Positions 1-5,787 of a stretch of 8,940 bases of DNA are shown piece by piece. This DNA comes from an uncultured Clostridia bacterium. Its GTDB lineage: Bacteria > Bacillota_I > Bacilli_A > RF39 > UBA660. The notes under the pieces are model-generated. The model was not told where the DNA came from. It did not search any database and worked only from the letters and a program-made list of their open reading frames with translations. Numbering within the stretch: position 1 is the stretch's first letter; every line of letters begins with the position of its first letter. Made by a program: the position numbers and the translations under genes. Where the stretch lies: positions 1 to 8,940 of the forward strand of contig CANORX010000030.1 of assembly GCA_947569225.1 (NCBI GenBank). Reading direction: 5' to 3'.

Positions 1-2
1 AA

Positions 3-593
3 AATGTTCCAATAGGATTCCAATATTGCTCGGTTGTATATCATAATAAATATGATAATTCTAAATCTCAAATACTTAGCTATAAATGTGATTATTGTAA
101 TAAAGAAGTCTTTAATGATGTATTTAGCACTCCATACAATTTATATCAAACATATCACTATATTGGTATTGGGAAGAAAACTGATAATAAATATTATTAT
201 TGCTCTCAGGAATGTAAAGATAAACATTGTGAAGCATTAAAGCAAGAAGAACAAAATAAAAATGGAAACAACTATGTTGATGAATTTATTACCAAAGAAT
301 CTTTTTCTAATTATAATGATGGATTTATATATAAAATATCTAAAAAATCAACAGGAGAGTTTTATATAGGTCAAACAAAATATGTACCAATATTTAGATG
401 GGGACAACATTTAAAAACTGAAAGATTTAATATAGATAATATATGTGATTATTTATTTGAAGTAATAGAAATATGTCCTATAAGCAATTTGAATGAAAGA
501 GAAAGCCATTATATAAATGACCCATTAAACTTAAATATTATGATTCCTAAAGATAAGGAACAATTAAAGCTAGATATGGAGGTGAATAGTTAA
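3..593 (+). CDS. GIY-YIG family nuclease with Cys-rich finger (5'-partial)
   Basis: An open frame runs from the window edge to a TAA at 591-593, 196 codons, with no usable early ATG, so the start lies upstream. The C-terminal half reads as a GIY-YIG nuclease domain. FIY (324-332) stands for GIY, then FYIGQT with YIG at 363-371, an RWGQH segment with the conserved-type Arg at 396-398, and NERESHYI with the probable catalytic Glu at 501-503. The N-terminal part has a CDYC pair (87-98) and a CSQEC...HC cluster (201-230), which looks like a small zinc finger for DNA binding. GIY-YIG proteins make single- or double-strand breaks, and free-standing phage members are often homing endonucleases. The stop overlaps the next ATG by one base, with GGAGGTGA inside the gene's end, so the two are probably translated in a coupled way. 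Whether it is a homing enzyme or a packaging-associated nuclease cannot be told here. Confidence 0.8.
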   Translation, partial: NVPIGFQYCSVVYHNKYDNSKSQILSYKCDYCNKEVFNDVFSTPYNLYQTYHYIGIGKKTDNKYYYCSQECKDKHCEALKQEEQNKNGNNYVDEFITKESFSNYNDGFIYKISKKSTGEFYIGQTKYVPIFRWGQHLKTERFNIDNICDYLFEVIEICPISNLNERESHYINDPLNLNIMIPKDKEQLKLDMEVNS

Positions 594-1120
594 TGGAGGA
601 AGAAACTAAAAATGAGATAGTAAAAAAGGTACTGGAAGAATTAAAAAGTAAGAAGTTATTAAAGAATCCTAAATCATCTTATAAGAGTACGGAAAAGATA
701 TTATATAGTTTAAATGTTTTACCAGAGGCTATAAAGTTGATAGATGATGAAGTAAAGCAATTAGAAAAGGAAATAGAAGATATACCTAAAGCTCCAGCTA
801 AATCAAATACTCTTGTTTTAAATGAGAGGGACGCCACTTATATTTATGGTGATGAAACACTAGAAACTAGAATAAGTGAATTGAAGCAAATATCAGTAAA
901 GGCAAAGTCACAAGTAAGGCTAGTTAATAATGCTCTAAAGAAAATTGAAGATAATAAATGGTATGAGATTATTCCAATGTATTATTTTAAAGAAATGACT
1001 ATAGAGGAAATAGCTGAGGAGTTAGATTGCTCAGTAGGGACTATAAGTATGAATAAGAAAGAACTTATAAATAAATTAAAGGTATATATATTTCCTGATA
1101 CTTTTATGAATGAATTATAA
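593..1120 (+). CDS. Phage late-gene transcriptional regulator, sigma-region-4-like HTH (ArpU/RinA-like)
   Basis: This 175-residue protein is Lys/Glu-rich and helical in its first two thirds. It ends in a sigma-70 region 4-like helix-turn-helix at about residues 130-165: YYFKEMTIEEIAEELDCSVG followed by TISMNKKELINKL. The preceding segment (YEIIPMYYF) is typical of ArpU/RinA-type proteins and other phage sigma-like regulators, which in Firmicutes phages sit just upstream of the terminase genes and switch on the packaging, head and tail operon. That position matches here. GGAGGTGA at 578-585 supports the ATG at 593, which overlaps the upstream stop. The likely target is the TATAAT-containing stretch immediately downstream (1135-1178). 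The class is clear from the HTH and context. The precise family name is from memory. Confidence 0.75.
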   Translation: MEEETKNEIVKKVLEELKSKKLLKNPKSSYKSTEKILYSLNVLPEAIKLIDDEVKQLEKEIEDIPKAPAKSNTLVLNERDATYIYGDETLETRISELKQISVKAKSQVRLVNNALKKIEDNKWYEIIPMYYFKEMTIEEIAEELDCSVGTISMNKKELINKLKVYIFPDTFMNEL

Positions 1121-1134
1121 AAATTGAAAAATGG

Positions 1135-1178
1135 CTGAAAAAGTGCTGTATGGACTACTGAAAATATAATGATATAAT
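1135..1178 (+). promoter_or_regulatory. Candidate late promoter with twin -10 boxes and a direct repeat
   Basis: Two perfect TATAAT hexamers lie at 1165-1170 and 1173-1178. No good TTGACA is correctly spaced; the best candidate is TGGACT at 1151-1156, 16 bases before the second box. A poor -35 is what an activator-dependent promoter would show. CTGAAAA occurs at 1135-1141 and again at 1158-1164, 23 bases apart (about two helical turns), which could be paired activator sites. The site directly follows a sigma-like regulator gene and precedes the packaging genes. Because the DNA is so AT-rich, TATAAT can occur by chance. Confidence 0.5.
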
Positions 1179-1189
1179 ATAGTAAAATG

Positions 1190-1237
1190 AAATAATTATG
1201 ATAGCTGAATGAATCAACAATCATAATTATTTTTTAT
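1190..1237 (+). terminator. AT-rich rho-independent terminator-like hairpin
   Basis: Positions 1190-1202 and 1220-1232 form a perfect 13-bp inverted repeat around a 17-base loop, followed by a T-rich run (1231-1235, then ATTT). The stem is almost all A/T, so it is weaker than a usual terminator despite its length. It could end the regulator transcript. If the twin -10 boxes are real, it sits only a few bases after their start site, which would make it a leader terminator or attenuator. Confidence 0.5.
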
Positions 1238-1249
1238 TTGATTAAATAT

Positions 1250-1329
1250 GGGTGGTAGTTTAAAGGAAAAACACATCGTTAGTAAGTAATGAAAGCGGTG
1301 TATATGAAGTTCGATTCTTTGTACACCCG
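1250..1329 (+). ncRNA. tRNA-like element, probably degenerate tRNA
   Basis: The 3' half has a convincing T-arm: stem TGAAG (1305-1309), loop TTCGATT (1310-1316) and stem CTTTG (1317-1321), giving the hallmark GTTCGATTC. The next bases ACACCC (1323-1328) pair with GGGTGG (1250-1255) at five of six positions, as an acceptor stem. A D-arm follows the 5' strand: GTTT (1258-1261), loop with GG, AAAC (1269-1272). The middle does not fold well. CATCG/TAATG (1274-1278/1287-1291) needs an eight-base loop and has a mismatch, and the region before the T-arm is about 13 bases long without a clear variable-arm stem. No CCA is encoded; TCC and a T-rich run follow. A decayed tRNA or a tRNA mimic fits better than a working tRNA. 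No amino acid can be assigned. Confidence 0.35.
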
Positions 1330-1331
1330 TC

Positions 1332-1349
1332 CTTTTTATTCTTTTTATT
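1332..1349 (+). repeat. Tandem 9-base repeat CTTTTTATT x2
   Basis: Two exact adjacent copies of CTTTTTATT lie at 1332-1340 and 1341-1349, straight after the tRNA-like element. This pyrimidine-rich tract could act as a U-tract ending that RNA, or be part of a protein-binding region near the terminase genes. The function is unknown. Confidence 0.5.
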
Positions 1350-1350
1350 C

Positions 1351-1365
1351 GTTGATGTTATCAAC
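1351..1365. repeat. Short palindrome GTTGAT-gtt-ATCAAC
   Basis: This is a perfect 6-bp inverted repeat with a three-base centre, followed by six A. It could be an operator-like half-site pair or an RNA hairpin. It lies between the tandem repeat and the strong terminator, and no specific role can be claimed. Confidence 0.4.
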
Positions 1366-1375
1366 AAAAAAGAGT

Positions 1376-1397
1376 GGAGCTAGAAATAGCTCCTTTT
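1376..1397 (+). terminator. Strong rho-independent terminator with GAAA tetraloop
   Basis: GGAGCTA (1376-1382) and TAGCTCC (1387-1393) form a perfect 7-bp stem closed by a GAAA tetraloop and followed by TTTT. It is preceded by an A-rich run, so the full signal is well formed. It lies 27 bases before the first small ORF of the late operon, so late transcription starting upstream must read through it or a further promoter must exist downstream. Confidence 0.75.
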
Positions 1398-1423
1398 ATG
1401 TGATTAAAAAGTGGGTGATGATT

Positions 1424-1552
1424 ATGATTGAAACAATAATAAAGATTTTATTCTTATTAGGAATGAGTATATTTTGTGGAGGGGTAATTGCACTCAATTA
1501 TATAGATGAAATCATAGATTGGCTAAATAAAAGAAATGATAGGAAAAGATAG
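1424..1552 (+). CDS. Small single-span membrane peptide, unknown function
   Basis: This is a 42-residue peptide with a hydrophobic stretch at about residues 4-25 (IIKILFLLGMSIFCGGVIAL), then a short charged tail ending in RNDRKR. That pattern suggests one membrane span with a basic cytoplasmic end. The same frame is open upstream to an ATG at 1289, but that start falls inside the tRNA-like element and the frame would cross the strong terminator. AAAGTGGGTGAT at 1408-1419, close to the consensus AAAGGAGGTGAT, points to the ATG at 1424, though 1418 is also possible. The stop is TAG, and the next small ORF begins three bases later. I do not recognise the family. Small membrane peptides are common early in phage late operons. 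Confidence 0.55.
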   Translation: MIETIIKILFLLGMSIFCGGVIALNYIDEIIDWLNKRNDRKR

Positions 1553-1555
1553 TCT

Positions 1556-1753
1556 ATGAAAGAAAAGAATACATTGTGGTTGTGTATGAGATATAGCGGA
1601 AGCTGTAAGCTATGTCCTAGAAATAAAAAGTGTGATGAGGAAATAGAGAAAGAAAGGCTAGGTGCTAGATATGAAAGTAAAAATACTAGGAACGGAATAC
1701 GAAATAGTAATGGACGCCGAAGAAAAAGACTATCCAATATTAAAAGACGCTGA
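1556..1753 (+). CDS. Small Cys-rich basic protein, unknown function
   Basis: This 65-codon ORF starts three bases after the previous stop and overlaps the following gene by 83 bases. Its first 40 residues look protein-like, with four cysteines in C-x7-C-x2-C-x5-C spacing (residues 10, 18, 21 and 27) that could bind a metal ion, followed by a charged helix. The last 25 residues are rich in Arg, Asn and Lys and coincide with the start of the next gene in another frame, so the tail may simply be a by-product of overlap. A purine-rich AGGAAAAGA (1541-1549) could serve as ribosome-binding site. It is the only plausible gene in the window that ends in TGA. Without it, 1553-1670 would be empty, which favours it being real, but the long overlap is unusual. 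Confidence 0.45.
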   Translation: MKEKNTLWLCMRYSGSCKLCPRNKKCDEEIEKERLGARYESKNTRNGIRNSNGRRRKRLSNIKRR

Positions 1754-2144
1754 CGGGTACGCTGATTTTACTATAAAAAAGATTGTAGTAAAAAAGTTAA
1801 TACAAGATGGTGAAAGCTACGAAGACCTAGAATTATGGCAAAGAAAGACATTAAGGCACGAAATAGTACACGCCTTTTTATATGAAAGTGGTTTGTGGCA
1901 AAATAGTTTTAAAGATTGGGCTAGAAATGAAGAAATGACGGATTGGATAGCTTTACAATTTGAAAAGATGTTAGATGTATTTAAAGAAGTAAAAGCTATT
2001 AAAAGTGATGAATTGACTATAGGAATTGATTTAGGCGTTGAATCACCAAAACAAAAAGAATCTTTAGCGGTTGCTATGGCTAATGCTCTAAAAGAATGTA
2101 ATGATAAGAAGTATGCTGAACTTCTAGCTGGAGGTGATGGATAA
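1671..2144 (+). CDS. Phage HExxH metallopeptidase-like protein
   Basis: This is a 157-residue protein. HEIVH at residues 63-67 is an HExxH zinc-peptidase motif inside a helix (TLRHEIVHAFLYESGL). A downstream Glu (E87 or E88 in ARNEEMTDWIA) could be the third zinc ligand, as in ImmA/IrrE- and SprT-like gluzincins. The N-terminal part is a short beta-rich segment. Small proteins of this type often lie just before the terminase genes in Firmicutes phages, and their targets are unknown. I chose the ATG at 1671, behind AGGTG at 1659-1663. A GTG at 1662 would add three residues but would overlap that site. The last base of the stop is the A of the next ATG, which suggests translational coupling. 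It could instead be a structural homologue without activity. Confidence 0.7.
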   Translation: MKVKILGTEYEIVMDAEEKDYPILKDADGYADFTIKKIVVKKLIQDGESYEDLELWQRKTLRHEIVHAFLYESGLWQNSFKDWARNEEMTDWIALQFEKMLDVFKEVKAIKSDELTIGIDLGVESPKQKESLAVAMANALKECNDKKYAELLAGGDG

Positions 2145-2719
2145 TGACCTCTTTAAGTAATCAACAAAAGCTATTTTGCCAAAAGTATCTTGAATTAGGT
2201 ATGAATGGTACACAAGCTTATCTAAGTGTATATAAGACTTGCAAGAAAGAAGAAACAGCTATGGCTGGTGCTAGTAGATTGTTAAGAAATGTTATGGTAA
2301 AAGAATACATAGAAGAGCTACAATCGAAAGTAGAAGAAAAGGCTATAGTGACTATAGAAGATATAGTAAAAGAGCTCACAGCTATAGCATTTACTGATAG
2401 AACTAAGATTAGTCAAAATGTTAGAAATAGAATAATGCTACAAGATGATAAAGACGGAACTAAGAAAGAATACTTCGAAGATAATGTTATATTTACTCAA
2501 ACAAGTGAGTTAGATGAAACTACTAGAAAAGTAATAGCTGGATATAAAAAGACACAATCAGGCTTTGCTGTAGAAACCTATGATAAGATGAAAGCTCTTG
2601 AACTACTAGGCAAGTATTTAGGAATGTTTAAAGATGAAGCTCCAAACATAACTAATAACATAATCAATCCGTATGCTAATTTAAGTGAGGAAGAATTACG
2701 AAAATTGGCTGGTGATTAG
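2144..2719 (+). CDS. terS: Terminase small subunit
   Basis: This 191-residue protein recognises phage DNA and hands it to the large terminase for packaging. The N-terminus (SNQQKLFCQKYLELGMNGTQAYLSVY) is the typical helix-turn-helix opening of the Terminase_2 family, in which small terminases bind the pac or cos site. A helical middle, about residues 60-90 (VEEKAIVTIEDIVKELTAIAF), fits oligomerisation, and the tail (NPYANLSEEELRKLAGD) resembles the segment that contacts the large subunit. GGAGGTGAT at 2130-2138, inside the previous gene, supports the ATG at 2144. The next gene starts two bases after its TAG stop, as expected for a TerS-TerL pair. The length is normal for the family. Confidence 0.92.
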   Translation: MTSLSNQQKLFCQKYLELGMNGTQAYLSVYKTCKKEETAMAGASRLLRNVMVKEYIEELQSKVEEKAIVTIEDIVKELTAIAFTDRTKISQNVRNRIMLQDDKDGTKKEYFEDNVIFTQTSELDETTRKVIAGYKKTQSGFAVETYDKMKALELLGKYLGMFKDEAPNITNNIINPYANLSEEELRKLAGD

Positions 2720-2721
2720 AG

Positions 2722-4101
2722 ATGATAATACCTGAGTATGTAAGAGAACAGGCAAAATATGAATTAGCTAGGCGTAGTTTTTGGGAATATTGTAAGTTAA
2801 AAGCTCCTGACTTCTATATGGAGAGTAGGACATATTTAAAAGAGTTTTGCTATCAGTTGCAAGCTTTTTTAGATTCACCAAAAAAAGTATTAGTTGTTAA
2901 TATGCCTCCTAGACACGGAAAGAGTAGAACTCTTACATTATTTGTTCAATGGTGTTTAGGTAGAAATATCCATTATAAGATAATGACAGGTAGTTATAAT
3001 GAAATACTATCCGGAACTTTTGCTAAAGCTGTAAGGGACGCTATACAAGAAGAAGATGGAATCTTTGGTAAAGTATTTCATAATGTAAAAGTTAAATATG
3101 GTGAAGCTTCTATGAAAAAGTGGGCTTTAGAGGGAAATGAAGAAGCCAATTATTTAGCAACTTCTCCTAAAGGTACAGCTACAGGATTTGGTTGTTTACT
3201 AATGATTATAGATGACTTAATCAAGACAGCCAAAGAAGCTTATAATGAACTACTATTAGAAGAACATCAAACTTGGTTTACTGATACAATGCTACAAAGA
3301 ACTGAAACAGGATTCAAGATAATAGTAGTTATGACTAGATGGGCTACAAATGACTTAGCTGGGTATATATTAAGAGAATATGAAGATGATTGTATTCATA
3401 TCAACTATAAAGCTGTTCAAGATGATGGAACAATGCTTTGTGATGAAGTATTAAGCAAGAAAGACTATCTATTCAAAATAAAGAATATGAATAAGGATAT
3501 TGCTGAAGCTAACTACAATCAAATATGTGTCGATGAAAAAGGTCGATTATATAAGAATCTTAAAACATATCAAGTCAATCCCGGATTTGGAACAATATAT
3601 GCGTATGTTGATACAGCTGATGACGGAGATGATTTTTTATGTGCTATTGTATATGGATTGCTTAATAAAGAGCCTTATATTATAGATGTTTTATTTACTG
3701 ATGAGGGAATGGAAATAACTGAAAATGAATGTGCTGATTTATTATTTAGAAATAATGTTAATCTAGCTTATATTGAATCCAATAATGGTGGACGAGGATT
3801 TGCTAGAAATGTTAAGAGAATATTAAAAGAAAAGTACAAGTCAAATAAATGTGTTATTAAACCATTTACTCAAACAGCTAATAAACAATCAAGAATCTTA
3901 TCTAGTTCATATTGGGTTATGGAACATATCCATTTTCCATTTAACTGGGCTAAGAGATGGGAAGAATTTTATAAACACATTACTAGATATCAAAAGAAAG
4001 GTAAAAATGCTCACGATGATGGACCTGATGTGTTAGCTGGAATATATGACAAGACCGTTGGTGAAAAAGGGTCGTCTTTTGGTAGCACTAAACCAGCGTA
4101 A
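2722..4101 (+). CDS. terL: Terminase large subunit (ATPase-nuclease packaging motor)
   Basis: This 459-residue motor pumps DNA into the prohead and cuts concatemers. The N-terminal ATPase has Walker A PPRHGKS (residues 62-68), Walker B LLMIIDD (159-165) and a coupling motif VVMTRWATND (202-211). The C-terminal RNase H-like nuclease shows its acidic residues: D297 in YAYVDTADDGDD, E352 in AYIESNNGG, and D432/D433/D436 in HDDGPD. All key residues are present, so the protein looks functional. It matches the class often annotated as large terminase with a TIGR01630-type C-terminal domain. GGTGAT at 2711-2716, overlapping the end of the small subunit gene, supports this start. AAAGGAGG for the portal begins at its stop codon. 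Confidence 0.96.
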   Translation: MIIPEYVREQAKYELARRSFWEYCKLKAPDFYMESRTYLKEFCYQLQAFLDSPKKVLVVNMPPRHGKSRTLTLFVQWCLGRNIHYKIMTGSYNEILSGTFAKAVRDAIQEEDGIFGKVFHNVKVKYGEASMKKWALEGNEEANYLATSPKGTATGFGCLLMIIDDLIKTAKEAYNELLLEEHQTWFTDTMLQRTETGFKIIVVMTRWATNDLAGYILREYEDDCIHINYKAVQDDGTMLCDEVLSKKDYLFKIKNMNKDIAEANYNQICVDEKGRLYKNLKTYQVNPGFGTIYAYVDTADDGDDFLCAIVYGLLNKEPYIIDVLFTDEGMEITENECADLLFRNNVNLAYIESNNGGRGFARNVKRILKEKYKSNKCVIKPFTQTANKQSRILSSSYWVMEHIHFPFNWAKRWEEFYKHITRYQKKGKNAHDDGPDVLAGIYDKTVGEKGSSFGSTKPA

Positions 4102-4115
4102 AGGAGGAATGAGTT

Positions 4116-5777
4116 ATGCTACAATATAATAAAGAATATATAATCAATCCCGACAATATAGCTTCTATATTAAAAGACGCTAAACCTGAATGGGAAAAAA
4201 GAAAAAAGTTATATGAAATGAAGAATAGAAAAAGACATACTTTTGATTTAGTGGCTACAAATGATACTAATATTAAAGTAGGTTTTGAATCAGTAGTATC
4301 TAATATGATTAGTGGTTATATGGGTGGTAAAGCACCTATATATCAAGTAGAAGAAATGCCTACGGAGGAAAAACAAAATATTTTAAAGAAATTATTTGAT
4401 AAGATATTTAATAAAACTGACAACGATAGAAAAGAATATCAAGTATTTATTGATTTTATAAGGGACTATAATGATGACCCTTATTTTTATTATAAGTTAG
4501 TACAAGATTATGTTGATATGACAGCTGGCTATGGTATTTTTTATGAAAATGAAGATAATGAAATAGTTTATGCTAATACTGACCCTAGACAAACTATAGC
4601 TTTATATGATTTTTCTACACCTGTTAAGAAAATAGGATTGCTAAGACATTGGGAAGAAACTGACGCTACTGGTGAAAAGTATGATGTTGTATTAGTGACT
4701 ACTGAAGAATTTAGATATTACTTTAAAAATAGTAAGCTACAAGCTGAGGACTTTTATGAAGATGAAGAGGCTAGAGAAACTATTAGCTGGGGCTGTGTTC
4801 CGTGTATAGCAATAGAAAATCCTGATGGATTAGCTTGTTTTGAATTAGCTAAGTCTTGTATATGTGCTTATGAAAGAGTAATGAATAACTCTAAAAATAC
4901 TTTCCAATACAATGATGACGCTAAACTTATGGTGACAGGATACGAGCCAAAAGAAGAAACTCTTATTGAAAAAAGAGAAAAGAAGCTCGTAGATAAGGTT
5001 GATGAATTTGGTGATGTTGAAACTGATGATGAGGGAAATGTCATACAAGTAGAACAAGAAGAAATTGTATATGATGAAAACGGAGAAACAATATGGATTC
5101 CTAATATTAAAAGACAAAAAGAAGATGAAGTTGTATTACAAGCTCCTGTCTTTTATGCTGGTGAGGGAGGAAGTATTGAATGGGTAGAAAAGAATATCAA
5201 TGATAGTGCTTTACAAAACTATAAGAAAACCCTTATAGATTTAATATTTATGATTAGTAATTGCCCTAATGTAAATGATTTAGGATTTACTAATGCGGAT
5301 AATAGTTCAGCACTAGAAAAGAAATTCTTTCCACTTGAACAATCAGTAGCATACCTAGATAAGTCTTTAAGAAAAGAATTATTAGCTATGTGGGAAGCAT
5401 TTACTAATAGAATCAACTTAAAAAAAGGAACTAATTATGATTTTAGAAATTTAAAAATAAAGCTACAAAGAAATATGCCTACTGACAAACAAGCTGAAAC
5501 CACAAGAGCTTTATCACTTAGAGGACTTATTTGTGATGAATCAGTTATCAATCTATTACCTGATGAGTTAGACGCTTCTAGTGAAATTGAGAAGATGAAA
5601 ACTCAAAGTGAAGAAAACCTAGAAGAAAATATGAAAAAGATTGAATCTTTTGGAAAAGGTGGTAATGATGAAGATAATAAAGAAAATGGTGAGGATTCTA
5701 ATAGCAATGATAACTCCAATAATCCTATTTCTAACAAAGGAAAAGGAGCTACCGAAGTTCAAATGAAAGAAAAGTAG
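4116..5777 (+). CDS. Portal protein, SPP1 gp6-like
   Basis: This 553-residue portal forms the ring at one capsid vertex through which DNA enters and leaves and to which the terminase docks. The N-terminus (KPEWEKRKKLYEMKNRK followed by TNDTNIKVGFESVVSNMISGYMGGKAPIY) is the characteristic start of the SPP1 gp6 portal family (PF05133). A long helical segment at about residues 410-470 (SALEKKFFPLEQSVAYLDKS, then KELLAMWEAF) fits the clip and stem region. The C-terminal 60 residues are low-complexity and acidic, rich in Glu, Asp and Asn, and probably disordered. A Glu/Asp-rich insertion at about residues 280-340 looks like a variable loop. AAAGGAGG at 4100-4107 gives a strong ribosome site. The length is slightly above that of SPP1 gp6. 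Confidence 0.92.
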   Translation: MLQYNKEYIINPDNIASILKDAKPEWEKRKKLYEMKNRKRHTFDLVATNDTNIKVGFESVVSNMISGYMGGKAPIYQVEEMPTEEKQNILKKLFDKIFNKTDNDRKEYQVFIDFIRDYNDDPYFYYKLVQDYVDMTAGYGIFYENEDNEIVYANTDPRQTIALYDFSTPVKKIGLLRHWEETDATGEKYDVVLVTTEEFRYYFKNSKLQAEDFYEDEEARETISWGCVPCIAIENPDGLACFELAKSCICAYERVMNNSKNTFQYNDDAKLMVTGYEPKEETLIEKREKKLVDKVDEFGDVETDDEGNVIQVEQEEIVYDENGETIWIPNIKRQKEDEVVLQAPVFYAGEGGSIEWVEKNINDSALQNYKKTLIDLIFMISNCPNVNDLGFTNADNSSALEKKFFPLEQSVAYLDKSLRKELLAMWEAFTNRINLKKGTNYDFRNLKIKLQRNMPTDKQAETTRALSLRGLICDESVINLLPDELDASSEIEKMKTQSEENLEENMKKIESFGKGGNDEDNKENGEDSNSNDNSNNPISNKGKGATEVQMKEK

Positions 5778-5787
5778 GTGATATATA

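Noticed and set aside
34..240. ORF of 68 codons starting at 34
   Set aside because: It is out of frame with the GIY-YIG reading frame covering the same bases, has a low-complexity Ile/Asn/Lys composition, and has no ribosome site.
1289..1423. Upstream extension of the small membrane ORF to the ATG at 1289
   Set aside because: The extension runs through the tRNA-like T-arm and the strong terminator hairpin and lacks a ribosome site. The ATG at 1424 has a near-consensus one.
982..1737. Minus-strand ORFs at 982-1224 and 1498-1737
   Set aside because: They are antisense shadows of plus-strand genes and the terminator region, with hydrophobic low-complexity products expected from AT-rich complement and no ribosome sites.
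3500..4036. Plus-strand ORFs at 3500-3685 and 3851-4036
   Set aside because: Both are internal to the large terminase gene in another frame, which carries all its nuclease residues through these segments.
4845..5416. Minus-strand ORFs at 4845-5117 and 5219-5416
   Set aside because: Both lie wholly inside the portal gene in antisense and show no recognisable protein features.
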